Source of the DNA: an uncultured Bacillota bacterium
GTDB lineage: Bacteria; Bacillota; Clostridia; Christensenellales; QAND01
Direction of reading: 5' to 3'
Assembly: GCA_905188085.1 (NCBI GenBank)
Contig: CAJJKN010000003.1
Location: forward strand, 124,001-188,000
DNA length: 64,000 nucleotides
Shown here: positions 26,004 through 34,850 of the stretch, piece after piece
Numbering within the stretch: position 1 is the first letter of the stretch
Layout of the letters: the number at the start of each line of letters is the position of its first letter
Position numbers and translations under genes: made by a program
Notes under the pieces: generated by a model
Told to the model about the DNA's origin: nothing
What the model saw: the letters and a program-made list of their open reading frames with translations, nothing else
The model's database searches: none

Positions 26004-27023
26004 ATGAGCGCACTGCTTGATCTGCAGCATGTATCGATACAATTTCATACCGATGCCGGCACGGTACAGGCAGTGCGCGACGTCTCCTTTTCCCTCAACG
26101 AAAAAGAGACTCTTGCCATTGTTGGTGAGTCCGGCTGCGGCAAATCCGTCCTATGCAAGTCTATCCTGCATCTTTTGCCTCATAGCGGGCACATCAGCAG
26201 TGGCAAGGTTCTCTTTAACGGCCGGGATCTTGCGCCCCTTTCCGAAAAGGCCATGGACCAAATTCGCGGGCGTGAGATTTCCATGATCTTTCAAGATCCC
26301 ATGACATCTCTAAACCCCACGCTTTCCGTTGGCCGGCAGATAGCCGAGGCGCTTATTTTGCATGAAAACCTCTCCAAAGCCCAGGCCAAAGAACGCGCGC
26401 TTTACTGGATGGAAACCGTCGGCATAGACCATCCTGCCGAGCGCTACGATCAATATCCGCATCATTTTTCCGGCGGTATGCGCCAGCGCGCCGTCATTGC
26501 CATTGCGCTGGCCTGCCGGCCCAAAATACTCATTGCGGATGAGCCCACCACCGCGTTGGATGTTACCATCCAGGCACAAATTTTAGAGCTCATTTTGCGT
26601 TTGCAAGCACAGTTTGGGCTATCTGTTTTGTTTATCACGCATGATCTGAGCGTGGTTGCCAAAATGGCGGATCGTGTGGCCGTGATGTATGCCGGAAAAA
26701 TCGTTGAAACCGGCACCGTAGAAGAAATTTTTTACGATGCCCGTCATCCCTATACCTGGGGTCTTTTGGGCTCTTTGCCGGGAAAACTGCGCCAGGGAGA
26801 AGCCTTATACAACATTCCCGGCATGCCGCCGGATCTGTCCGCCCCGCCGCGGGGCGATGCTTTTGCTCGGCGAAACGCCTATGCGTTGGATATTGATTAT
26901 GAGCAACAGCCGCCGCTGTTTTCCCTTTCGCCCACACACCAGGCCGCCACATGGCTGCTAGATCCCAGGGCGCCGAAAATTTCGCCGCCTGCCTTTTTAT
27001 CCCGGGAGGAAACCCATGACTGA
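26004..27023 (+). CDS. ABC transporter ATP-binding protein 1 (OppD/DppD type)
   Basis: Cytoplasmic ATPase (339 residues) powering the importer. Walker A is GESGCGKS, Q-loop MIFQDPMTSLNP, signature FSGGMRQR, Walker B ILIADEPTTALD and switch His in ITHDLSVV. The C-terminal oligopeptide/dipeptide extension (about 235-310) is present, with RHPYTWGLLGSLP. It overlaps the next gene by eight bases. AAAGGAG precedes the ATG. Confidence 0.95.
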   Translation: MSALLDLQHVSIQFHTDAGTVQAVRDVSFSLNEKETLAIVGESGCGKSVLCKSILHLLPHSGHISSGKVLFNGRDLAPLSEKAMDQIRGREISMIFQDPMTSLNPTLSVGRQIAEALILHENLSKAQAKERALYWMETVGIDHPAERYDQYPHHFSGGMRQRAVIAIALACRPKILIADEPTTALDVTIQAQILELILRLQAQFGLSVLFITHDLSVVAKMADRVAVMYAGKIVETGTVEEIFYDARHPYTWGLLGSLPGKLRQGEALYNIPGMPPDLSAPPRGDAFARRNAYALDIDYEQQPPLFSLSPTHQAATWLLDPRAPKISPPAFLSREETHD

Positions 27024-27921
27024 ACCGCTCCTTCGTGTAGAATCGCTGAGTAAATCCTTTCCCATCGGCCATCATCGTTCTCTTTGGGCTGTTCAAGATG
27101 TTTGCTTTTCCATCCGGCCGGGCGAAATCTTTGGTTTGGTAGGCGAATCCGGCTCCGGCAAATCCACCCTGGCCCGCACCATCGCCGGTCTATATCCGCC
27201 TACTCACGGCCGAGTATTTTTGCAGGATTTAGAAATCAGCGCCTCCAAAACCACCGCAAAGCAGCGAAAGCACACCGCGCATACCCTTCAGTTTCTCTTT
27301 CAGGACAGTATGGCCAGCTTAAATCCGCGTATGACCATCGGTGCCTTGATTGAAGAGCCGATGGTCATTCATCGTGAAGGTACGCGCGCACAGCGGCGCG
27401 AAACCGTGCTGCGTTTGATGGCGCTTGTCGGCCTGGACCCTGCTTTGTATCACAAATATCCCGCAGAATTTTCCGGCGGTATGCGCCAGCGTGTTTGCAT
27501 CGCACGGGCGCTTTCGCTCTCCCCGCAGCTTATCATTGCCGATGAGCCCATTGCATCTTTGGATGTCTCCATGCAAGCGCAGATCATCAATCTGTTTGCT
27601 TCCCTTTGCCGTGAGCAGGGTGTTTCCTTCCTGTTTATCGCCCACGATCTTTCCATGGTGCGCCATATCAGCCACCGCATCGGCGTGTTGTGCCACGGGC
27701 ATTTGGTGGAGTTGGCGACGGCCGATACGCTTTGCACGCAGCCCCTTCATCCCTATACCCGCTCGCTTTTATCCTCCGTGTATTCGCCCGATCCCGGCGT
27801 TGCGCGCACCCAACAGCGGATTCCGTTTGATTCCGCGCTGTTTTTTGAGCAGCTTCCTCAATGCGCCTGGCAGGAAGCCGCGCCCGGACATTTTGTGCTG
27901 TCTCCCCAAAAGCCGGAATAA
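27016..27921 (+). CDS. ABC transporter ATP-binding protein 2 (OppF/DppF type)
   Basis: Second ATPase (301 residues), the heterodimer partner of the preceding gene. Walker A GESGSGKST, Q-loop FLFQDSMASLNPRM, signature FSGGMRQR, Walker B LIIADEPIASLD and the switch region IAHDLSMVRHIS are all intact. The usual OppF N-terminus VESLSKSFPIG is present. It is the last gene of the five-gene operon. Confidence 0.95.
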   Translation: MTEPLLRVESLSKSFPIGHHRSLWAVQDVCFSIRPGEIFGLVGESGSGKSTLARTIAGLYPPTHGRVFLQDLEISASKTTAKQRKHTAHTLQFLFQDSMASLNPRMTIGALIEEPMVIHREGTRAQRRETVLRLMALVGLDPALYHKYPAEFSGGMRQRVCIARALSLSPQLIIADEPIASLDVSMQAQIINLFASLCREQGVSFLFIAHDLSMVRHISHRIGVLCHGHLVELATADTLCTQPLHPYTRSLLSSVYSPDPGVARTQQRIPFDSALFFEQLPQCAWQEAAPGHFVLSPQKPE

Positions 27922-27978
27922 TTTTTTATTTTCGGCAAACACTATCTGTAATCAAATCCAGATAGGAAGGTGATTGCC

Positions 27979-28179
27979 ATGCTGGCTTTCAAACAGCAAG
28001 TGTTAGACGAATTGGATAAGCGAATCAAAGATCTGCAAGAACACCGGTATGATGAAATTATCATTACCGGCAACCAATACGATGAACTAAACCAGGTGTT
28101 GGCCAAAATCATCGGCGTTCCGCTCCTTAAAGAGCTGCAAGATGTTCGAGACTTTGTCTTTGGCCTGCCCGAAACCTGA
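27979..28179 (+). CDS. Small hypothetical protein, 66 residues
   Basis: Start ATG 27979 has AGGAAGG eight bases upstream; an in-frame GTG at 27970 would leave no room for it. The acidic, helical product (LAFKQQVLDELDKRIKDLQ at the N-terminus) has no membrane segment or Cys. I recognise no family. It follows the ABC operon by 57 bases and ends before a terminator, so it may be its last gene. Confidence 0.6.
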   Translation: MLAFKQQVLDELDKRIKDLQEHRYDEIIITGNQYDELNQVLAKIIGVPLLKELQDVRDFVFGLPET

Positions 28180-28192
28180 TTTCACTTTTCCC

Positions 28193-28212
28193 GCCCCGTT
28201 CGGGGCTTTTTT
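28193..28212 (+). terminator. Terminator after the small hypothetical gene
   Basis: GCCCCG, loop TT, CGGGGC, TTTTTT. Confidence 0.85.
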
Positions 28213-28230
28213 GTTTTTCCCTTTTTCGTG

Positions 28231-28236
28231 TATAAT
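28231..28236 (+). promoter_or_regulatory. -10 element of the long U32 gene
   Basis: TATAAT directly preceded by TG, 27 bases before ATG 28263. The -35 region overlaps the preceding terminator's T-run and is not clear. Confidence 0.45.
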
Positions 28237-28262
28237 GAATACAACACAGGGGAGGGGTTTGT

Positions 28263-30293
28263 ATGCCGGAATTGCTTGCGCCCGTCGGCGGGCCGGAACA
28301 GCTGATCGCTGCGGTGCGCTGCGGCGCGGATGCCGTTTATCTGGGTGCCAAGGGCTTTAATGCGCGGAGAAACGCGCAAAACTTTGATGATATGCAGCAG
28401 GTGGTATCCTATTGCCATGAGCAGGATGTGAAAGTGCATGTAACCGTCAACACCCTGGTCACCGATGAAGAATGGCCCGCTCTTTTGGATACCGTCCGAA
28501 TGCTGGCGCAAAGCGGTGTGGACGCCGTCATTGTGCAGGATTTGGGCGTGGCGCGTGCCTTGCGGGCCGCCTGCCCCACGCTGGCGCTGCACGGTTCCAC
28601 ACAAATGGCCATTCATAATCTTTCCGGCGCCCGGGCCTTATGGGAATTGGGGTTCACCCGCGCCGTATTGGCCCGCGAACTTACGCTAAAGGAAATCCGC
28701 TATATTGCAGACCATTGCCCCATCGAATTGGAAGTGTTTATCCACGGCGCCTTGTGTATGAGCGTCTCCGGCCTTTGCACGCTTTCCTCCATCATCGGCG
28801 GGCGCAGCGGCAACCGCGGCCTATGTGCCCAGCCCTGCCGCCTGGATTTTTCCTGCCGCGGCCGGCACCACGCCTTATCGCTAAAAGATCTTTGCGCCGT
28901 AAAGCATATCCCGGCGTTGATCGAGGCCGGCGTCTCCTCTTTCAAAATTGAAGGTCGGATGAAACGCCCGGAATATGTGGCCGCCAGCGTACATGCCTAT
29001 CGGCAGGCCCTTTCGGGCCAAACGCCGGATTTGTCCACCCTGCAGGCCGTGTTTTCCCGCAGCGGGTTTACCGACGGCTACCTTACCGGCCGCCGCGATC
29101 TTTCCATGTTTGGCATCCGCCGCAAAGAGGATGTTACCAGCGCTTCCGGCGTTTTCTCCTCTTTGCAACAGCTTTATCATAAACAACCGCAGCATATCCC
29201 GGTGGATATGCATCTTACCATGCAGCCCGAAACGCCGACTTCCTTGCGGATTTTGGATAATCAAGGGCATGATCTCTGTGTAACCGGGGCCGTTCCCGAG
29301 GTTGCGTTGCGCCGCCCAACGGATTGCGCCATGGCCAAAGCAAGCCTGGAAAAAACCGGCGGCACCCCTTACTTTTTGCGCTCGTTTACCGGACAGATTG
29401 CGCCCGGGCTTATGCTGCCCACTTCCCAGCTAAATGCGCTTAGAAAGCAGGCTCTGTCCTGTTTATCCGCCCAAAAAAGCGCCATTACGCCCCATGCGTT
29501 TTGCGATGCTTTACTGCCCGCGCCCGCCGTTTCGGTTTTATCGGAGCGGCCCGCGCTTCGCCTGCGCTTTGCCAAAGCTTCGCAAATTCCATTTTCCCGG
29601 CTTTCAAATGTGCAGTATGTTTTGCTTCCCCTGGAGGAAATCGAAACGCATCCGGAGTGCCTTTCTGCCCTGGGAGACAAGCTGATCGGCGAACTGCCGC
29701 TTTTGGTATTTCCCTTTGAAGAGGACAGCGTATCCCACCGGTTACAGGCGCTCTACGAAAAGGGTTTGCGCCGAGTTATCGCCGGTAACCTCGGTACGCT
29801 GTATCTGGCCAAACACGCCGCTCCTTTCGTGCTGTATGGTGATGCGCAGCTGAATATCCTCAATGCCCATGCCGCCGCTTTTTATCACGAGTTTGGCGTA
29901 AAAGATCTTACCGTTTCGTATGAACTCAATGCCAAGCTGGCGCCCCGTGTGCCGGGCGGTGTATTGGCGTATGGCCGTCTGCCGTTGATGGTCTTTCGGA
30001 ATTGTCCCGGCAAACAGGCCAACGGCTGTGCGGATTGCCCCGGGCATTTTACCTTGACGGACCGCAAAAAAATCGACTTCCCTGCCGCATGCCATCATCG
30101 AAAATATACCCGGCTTTATAACAGCGTGCCCCTCTATATCGGCGATAAGCGCATCCGCGGCGTGCCCTTTGAAACGCTGTATTTTACGGATGAATCTCCC
30201 GAGCGCTGCAAAGAGGTTCTTTCCCTATTCACAGTGCATGCCCCTTTTGACCGACCTGCCACCCGCGGCTTATATTATCGAACGCTGCAATAA
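28263..30293 (+). CDS. Peptidase U32 family protein with DUF3656, RlhA-like
   Basis: A 676-residue U32 protein. The U32 part (about 1-280) begins PELLAPVGGPEQLIAAVRCGADAVYLG-like and includes VFIHGALCMSVSGLC, GNRGLCAQPCR and FKIEGRMKRPEYVA, with Cys residues expected to hold an iron-sulfur cluster. Residues about 300-600 match the DUF3656 collagenase-like part. E. coli RlhA, of this layout, makes 5-hydroxycytidine in 23S rRNA from prephenate-derived chemistry; I infer an RNA hydroxylase rather than a protease. GGGGAGGGG precedes the start. Confidence 0.88.
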   Translation: MPELLAPVGGPEQLIAAVRCGADAVYLGAKGFNARRNAQNFDDMQQVVSYCHEQDVKVHVTVNTLVTDEEWPALLDTVRMLAQSGVDAVIVQDLGVARALRAACPTLALHGSTQMAIHNLSGARALWELGFTRAVLARELTLKEIRYIADHCPIELEVFIHGALCMSVSGLCTLSSIIGGRSGNRGLCAQPCRLDFSCRGRHHALSLKDLCAVKHIPALIEAGVSSFKIEGRMKRPEYVAASVHAYRQALSGQTPDLSTLQAVFSRSGFTDGYLTGRRDLSMFGIRRKEDVTSASGVFSSLQQLYHKQPQHIPVDMHLTMQPETPTSLRILDNQGHDLCVTGAVPEVALRRPTDCAMAKASLEKTGGTPYFLRSFTGQIAPGLMLPTSQLNALRKQALSCLSAQKSAITPHAFCDALLPAPAVSVLSERPALRLRFAKASQIPFSRLSNVQYVLLPLEEIETHPECLSALGDKLIGELPLLVFPFEEDSVSHRLQALYEKGLRRVIAGNLGTLYLAKHAAPFVLYGDAQLNILNAHAAAFYHEFGVKDLTVSYELNAKLAPRVPGGVLAYGRLPLMVFRNCPGKQANGCADCPGHFTLTDRKKIDFPAACHHRKYTRLYNSVPLYIGDKRIRGVPFETLYFTDESPERCKEVLSLFTVHAPFDRPATRGLYYRTLQ

Positions 30294-30300
30294 CAAACAT

Positions 30301-30326
30301 ACAGCCCTTTGGGGCTGTATTGTTTT
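30301..30326 (+). terminator. Terminator of the long U32 gene
   Basis: ACAGCCC, TTTG, GGGCTGT, then ATTGTTTTT. Confidence 0.8.
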
Positions 30327-30398
30327 TATGCTCCCATAATCATAGCAGGCCATGTTTTTCTTTATTAAAACAACAAAGCCGCGCTTTTCCATCTGCTC

Positions 30399-31046
30399 TT
30401 ATTTTTCTTCTGTGCCCTGCTTTGCAAACTGTTTTTTCTGCCCTTTCTTTTTCTTGTGTTTTTTCCGTATCAGCCAAAGCGCAAACAGGATTCCGATCGC
30501 GCCCCATAACAGCAGCGCATAGGTATCCATAAACGCGCTGATGCCGCTCCACGCATGGCCCAGTGCCCGCCCGGCATACACCAGCACCGTATTCCACAAG
30601 GCAGAGCCAAGGCCGGTGAGCAGTAAAAACGACGGCATTTTCATGCCCGCCATCCCGGCCGGAATGGAGATCAGACTTCTTACAATGGGCATCATCCGGC
30701 AGAAAAACACCGTTCGCTTTTCGTATGCCTGGTAAGCTCGCAGCGCCTTTTCCACGTTTTCCATCTTTAGCCCTAAATATTTCCCATATCGCTTTACAAA
30801 CCGCTCCAGCCTATGCTGCCCCATCCATCTTCCCGCCGCATACAGCACCATCGCCCCTGCCGCAGAACCCAGCGTTGCCGCGATGATCACCTGCGCAATC
30901 GTCAGTTCGCTTTGCAGCGTCATAAATCCGCCGAAGGCCAAAATCACTTCGGATGGGATGGGCGGAAACACGTTTTCTATAAAAATCAGAAAAAAGATCC
31001 CCCATGTCCCGTATTGTCCCATCACCTGTATAATCCATTCCTGCAT
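30399..31046 (-). CDS. DedA family membrane protein
   Basis: A 215-residue inner-membrane protein of the DedA/SNARE-associated (VTT) family, linked to lipid-carrier flipping and membrane-potential homeostasis. I use ATG 31046 (MQEWII), preceded by AAAGGAGAG; the longer open frame has no similarity. Typical features are IENVFPPIPSEVILAFGGF at helix 1, RTVFFCRMMPIVRSLISIPAG with its conserved Arg and Pro, and FLLLTGLGSALWN. The C-terminus is highly basic (Lys-rich). It lies opposite in direction between two U32 genes. Confidence 0.92.
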   Translation of the reverse strand: MQEWIIQVMGQYGTWGIFFLIFIENVFPPIPSEVILAFGGFMTLQSELTIAQVIIAATLGSAAGAMVLYAAGRWMGQHRLERFVKRYGKYLGLKMENVEKALRAYQAYEKRTVFFCRMMPIVRSLISIPAGMAGMKMPSFLLLTGLGSALWNTVLVYAGRALGHAWSGISAFMDTYALLLWGAIGILFALWLIRKKHKKKKGQKKQFAKQGTEEK

Positions 31047-31099
31047 ATGTTTCTCTCCTTTTCCCCGTCCCTTTATAGACAGAATCTCCTTTTCTCCCG

Positions 31100-31133
31100 T
31101 ATAATAAACATAATTACGGAGGCCAAGCCTCCT
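31100..31133 (+). promoter_or_regulatory. Promoter and leader hairpin of the short U32 gene
   Basis: TATAAT (31100-31105) is followed by GGAGGC-CAA-GCCTCC (31119-31133), a tight hairpin immediately before the AGGAG ribosome binding site. It could alter ribosome access. The minus-strand promoter for dedA must overlap this segment. Confidence 0.4.
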
Positions 31134-31147
31134 AGGAGCTGTCACAA

Positions 31148-32332
31148 ATGATCGAATTGCTTTCCCCGGCCGGGGATTTTGAAAAATGTCAAACCGCGCT
31201 GCATTTTGGGGCCGATGCCGTCTATGCCGGCGGCCCTGCCATGCATCTTCGCAAAGGCGCTTCCGGCTTTACCATGGAACAGCTGCGCCGGGCGGTTCAG
31301 TATACGCATGAAAATGGGAAAAAATTCTATGTCACGCTCAATGCCATGCCCCGCACGCATGAATTGGATCTACTGCCCCCATTGGCGCAGGCTTATCAGG
31401 AAATGGGGATAGACGGCGCCATTGTATCGGATCTTGGCGTGTTGTCGCTTGTCAAGCGCGCAGCGCCCCACCTGCCCATCCATATCAGCACCCAGGCCAG
31501 CTGTGTCAATGCAGAGGCCGCGCGCGTATACCACGATTTAGGCGCCAGCCGCGTTGTGCTGGCCCGCGAGCTTTCCCTGGACGAAATTGCGGACTTGCGC
31601 GCCCACATCCCTGCCGATCTGGAATTGGAGGCCTTTGTGCACGGCGCCATGTGTATGTCCTATTCCGGGCGCTGTTTTTTAAGCGCCTATCTAACCGGCC
31701 GAGACGCCAATCAAGGCGATTGTGCCCAACCTTGCCGCTGGCAATACGCTTTATTGGAACAAACCCGCCCCGGGCAATATTTTCCGGTGGAGCAGGATGA
31801 AAAAGGCACCTATTTTCTCAGCAGCTATGATCTCTGTATGATCGAACATCTGGACGACTTGAAAAAAGCCGGCGTTTGTTCGTTTAAAATTGAAGGGCGC
31901 ATGAAATCCGCCTATTATGTGGCCACCGTTACCAACGCCTATCGCCAGGTGTTGGATGGCAGCGCCACGGTTTCCTCTGCCCGCAAAGAGTTGGATAGCG
32001 CCAGCCACCGCGCCTTTTCCACCGGATTTTATTATGGTCCGATGGATACCACCCAAACCGCCTCTGAATATTTGCAGGATTGTCAATTTTCCGCTGTTGT
32101 CCTGGCCGAAAAAAACGGACGGCTGCTCATCGAGCAGCGCAACAAGTTTTCCGTCGGCGACACTTTGGAAATCGTATCCCCCGGCAGGGTCGGCCTGCGT
32201 TTTCCCGTAGAGGCGCTGTATGATGAACACGGAACTCCCGTAGACAGCGCGCCCCACGCCAAACAGCGCCTGCTGTTGTCCTGTCCTTATCCGTTAGGGC
32301 CTATGGATCTGTTGCGCAAGCGCATTGTTTAA
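31148..32332 (+). CDS. Peptidase U32 family protein, TrhP/YegQ-like
   Basis: A 394-residue U32 protein of the tRNA-hydroxylation type. It shows LLSPAGDFEKCQTALHFGAD at the start, ISTQASCVNAEAA, AFVHGAMCMSYSGRC, the Cys pair GDCAQPCRW and FKIEGRMKSAYYVA, with a C-terminal beta-barrel-like part (about 320-390). E. coli TrhP and B. subtilis TrhP1/TrhP2 form 5-hydroxyuridine at the tRNA wobble position. Together with the RlhA-like gene 0.9 kb upstream it suggests an RNA-hydroxylation neighbourhood. Confidence 0.88.
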   Translation: MIELLSPAGDFEKCQTALHFGADAVYAGGPAMHLRKGASGFTMEQLRRAVQYTHENGKKFYVTLNAMPRTHELDLLPPLAQAYQEMGIDGAIVSDLGVLSLVKRAAPHLPIHISTQASCVNAEAARVYHDLGASRVVLARELSLDEIADLRAHIPADLELEAFVHGAMCMSYSGRCFLSAYLTGRDANQGDCAQPCRWQYALLEQTRPGQYFPVEQDEKGTYFLSSYDLCMIEHLDDLKKAGVCSFKIEGRMKSAYYVATVTNAYRQVLDGSATVSSARKELDSASHRAFSTGFYYGPMDTTQTASEYLQDCQFSAVVLAEKNGRLLIEQRNKFSVGDTLEIVSPGRVGLRFPVEALYDEHGTPVDSAPHAKQRLLLSCPYPLGPMDLLRKRIV

Positions 32333-32351
32333 TGCATCCCCCTTTTGTTTT

Positions 32352-32394
32352 GTCACCTGAGAGTCACCTCCGCTTCATCCACCTGTGATATGCT
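32352..32394 (+). promoter_or_regulatory. Repeated CACCT boxes and -10 before the P-type ATPase gene
   Basis: CACCT occurs at 32354, 32365 and 32380; the first two are part of GTCACCT direct repeats 11 bases apart, about one helical turn. A possible -10, TATGCT, is at 32389-32394. It may be a metal-responsive operator, by inference only. Confidence 0.35.
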
Positions 32395-32424
32395 AAAGGA
32401 AACTGTAGAATAGGAAGTTTTTTC

Positions 32425-34791
32425 ATGCCGGAAGATTGCAAACAAAACCGAATATCACCGGATCTCTCCAAAGGGCTTAGCCATGAGCAGGTTGCGCAGA
32501 AAACAGCGGCCGGCCAGGTGAATGTTTCTCCCGAGCCGATGACAAAATCCACGCGGCAAATCATCTGCGATAATCTGTTTACCTCTTTTAATGCCATCAT
32601 CGTGGCCATTGCCGCCTGCATTGCCCTGGTCGGAGCCTATCAAAACCTTCTTTTTCTTTCCATTATCGTTTCCAATACGTTAATCGGCATCATTCAGGAA
32701 ATCCGCTCCAAAAAAACCATCGAAAAGCTGTCCGTTTTGTCCGCCCCCAAAGCGCGGGTGCTGCGCGACGGCGCATTTTCTCAAATTGCCGTGGAATCTC
32801 TGGTGCTGGATGATATTATAGAGCTTTCCTCCGGGCATCAGGTCTGCGCGGATTGCATTGTCCGCCAAGGGCAGGTGGAGGTCAATGAATCTTTGCTTAC
32901 CGGCGAAGCGGACCCCATCTATAAACACCCGGGAGATTTTCTTCTCTCCGGCAGCTTTGTCATCAGCGGCCGGTGCCTGGCCCGGGTGGAGCATGTAGGC
33001 TCTGAAAACTATGCCACCAAAATTGCGCTGGAGGCCAAAAAAACCAAAAAGCTGCATTCCGAATTGATGTCCTCTTTGCGCAAAATCACCAGTTTTACCG
33101 GGCTGTTCATTTTGCCCTTTGGTTTGATTTTATTCTTGCGCAGCTATTTTTTGCTCCATGAAACCATACAAACCGCCGTCATCTCCTCAGCGGCCGCCAT
33201 CATCGGCATGTTTCCCCAGGGGCTTATCCTGCTAACCAGCGTTTCGCTGGCCGTAGGGGTGATCAAGCTGGGGCGCCGGCGCACCCTGGTGCAGGAATTG
33301 TTTTGCATTGAAACGCTCAGCCGTGTAGATACCCTCTGTCTGGACAAAACCGGCACGCTTACCACCGGAGAAATGTCCGTTCAAGCCATTTTGCCGCTCT
33401 ATCCCGAAGGCGTGCTGTGGTCGGCCGAGCAGGCCGTGCGCGCTTATGTTACGGCGTCTACCGATTCAAACGCCACGTTTTCCGCTTTGAAAAAGCATTT
33501 GGAGCCCTTGCAGGCAAACGCCGTGGCCCACCTGCCCTTCTCTTCCGAGCATAAATGGGGCGCTGTTCAGTTTTCCGATGCCGGCACGTTTTTTCTTGGC
33601 GCGCCGGATTACCTCTTGCCAAAATCCGCGCCGTCTTTATACCGCAGCACCGTGCAATACCATGCCCGAAACGGCTGCCGGGTGCTTTTGCTTTCGCATA
33701 GCAATGCGCCGCTCGGCAAAGCTTTGCCGGAGGATCTTTCCCCCGTTGCCATCATCGTATTATGTGATACGCTGCGCCCGGAAGCCAAAGATACCTTGCA
33801 ATTCTTTGCCTCCCAAGGCGTTACCGTTAAATTGATTTCCGGCGACCATCCGCTGACCGTGGCCAGCCTGGCCCGCCAGGTCGGCCTGCAAGATGCCAAT
33901 CGCTATATCGATGTCTCCGTTCTTTCTCCGGAGGAATTGGAAAAAGCTGCCGATGTCTATACCATTTTCGGCCGCGTAAAGCCGGAACAGAAGCGCATTT
34001 TGGTACATGCCCTGCAAGCAAAAGGCCATACCGTGGCCATGACGGGCGACGGCGTTAACGACGTCCTGGCCCTGAAAGATGCCGATTGCAGCATCGCCAT
34101 GGCTTCCGGCAGCGATGCCGCGCGGCAGGTTGCGCAGCTCGTGCTGCTGGATTCCGATTTTTCCTGCCTGCCCGAGGTCGTTATGGAAGGGAGGCGCGTT
34201 GTCAATAACATCACGCGCACCGCATCTTTATATCTGGTGAAAACCATCTTCTCTTTCCTGCTTGCGTTTGTCACCATCTTTACGCCCTTCAATTATCCCT
34301 TTACGCCCATTCAGCTTACGCTGATCAGCACGTTCACCGTGGGCATTCCTTCCTTCTTCCTGGCTTTGGAGCCCAGCCGCGAACGCATTCGAGGGTCGTT
34401 TCTTTCCACCGTTTTGCAGCGGGCCTTGCCGGGCGGCATCGTCATTGTGCTCTATGTCATTGTCATTCAGGGCATCGCACCCTTCTTTTTGCTTACCGCC
34501 CTGCAAACCGCCACCTTGTATGTCTATCTTACCGGCATTGCCAGTTTGCTTTTGCTTTGGCGGGTCAGCTGGCCTGTCAACACCATGCGCTGTGCGCTTT
34601 GCACCTCCATGACGCTTGGGTTCTTCCTAGCAGCCTATCTGTTTCGGGATCTCATTGGGCTTACCGTCATCAGCGGCGTTCTATGGCCGTTTGGGCTGGT
34701 CTTGAGTGCATCCTGCTTGCCGTTGATGCAGCTTCTTTCCAAATGGATTCGCCGCTCTTCCTGGATACACCGGCTGGATCGCCTTTCTTAA
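32425..34791 (+). CDS. P-type cation-transporting ATPase, CtpE-like
   Basis: A 788-residue HAD-type ion pump. The phosphorylation site is CLDKTGTLTTG, the actuator loop is LLTGEADP (TGEA rather than TGES), the hinge is MTGDGVNDVLALKDADCSIAM, and MFPQGLILLTSVSLAVGVIKL in helix 4 is characteristic of CtpE-type pumps. About ten membrane segments are visible. No N-terminal metal-binding Cys motif occurs. CtpE homologues move calcium and the streptococcal relative exports it, so divalent-cation transport is likely; the direction is not known. Confidence 0.88.
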   Translation: MPEDCKQNRISPDLSKGLSHEQVAQKTAAGQVNVSPEPMTKSTRQIICDNLFTSFNAIIVAIAACIALVGAYQNLLFLSIIVSNTLIGIIQEIRSKKTIEKLSVLSAPKARVLRDGAFSQIAVESLVLDDIIELSSGHQVCADCIVRQGQVEVNESLLTGEADPIYKHPGDFLLSGSFVISGRCLARVEHVGSENYATKIALEAKKTKKLHSELMSSLRKITSFTGLFILPFGLILFLRSYFLLHETIQTAVISSAAAIIGMFPQGLILLTSVSLAVGVIKLGRRRTLVQELFCIETLSRVDTLCLDKTGTLTTGEMSVQAILPLYPEGVLWSAEQAVRAYVTASTDSNATFSALKKHLEPLQANAVAHLPFSSEHKWGAVQFSDAGTFFLGAPDYLLPKSAPSLYRSTVQYHARNGCRVLLLSHSNAPLGKALPEDLSPVAIIVLCDTLRPEAKDTLQFFASQGVTVKLISGDHPLTVASLARQVGLQDANRYIDVSVLSPEELEKAADVYTIFGRVKPEQKRILVHALQAKGHTVAMTGDGVNDVLALKDADCSIAMASGSDAARQVAQLVLLDSDFSCLPEVVMEGRRVVNNITRTASLYLVKTIFSFLLAFVTIFTPFNYPFTPIQLTLISTFTVGIPSFFLALEPSRERIRGSFLSTVLQRALPGGIVIVLYVIVIQGIAPFFLLTALQTATLYVYLTGIASLLLLWRVSWPVNTMRCALCTSMTLGFFLAAYLFRDLIGLTVISGVLWPFGLVLSASCLPLMQLLSKWIRRSSWIHRLDRLS

Positions 34792-34817
34792 GCCTTATAA
34801 ACGCAAAAAATTATGAT

Positions 34818-34850
34818 AAAACAGTCACCCAAAAGGGCGGCTGTTTTTTT
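34818..34850. terminator. Terminator between the P-type ATPase and uppP
   Basis: AAAACAGTCACCC, loop AAAA, GGGCGGCTGTTTTTTT, with one mismatch; A-run and T-run allow both directions for these convergent genes. Confidence 0.75.
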
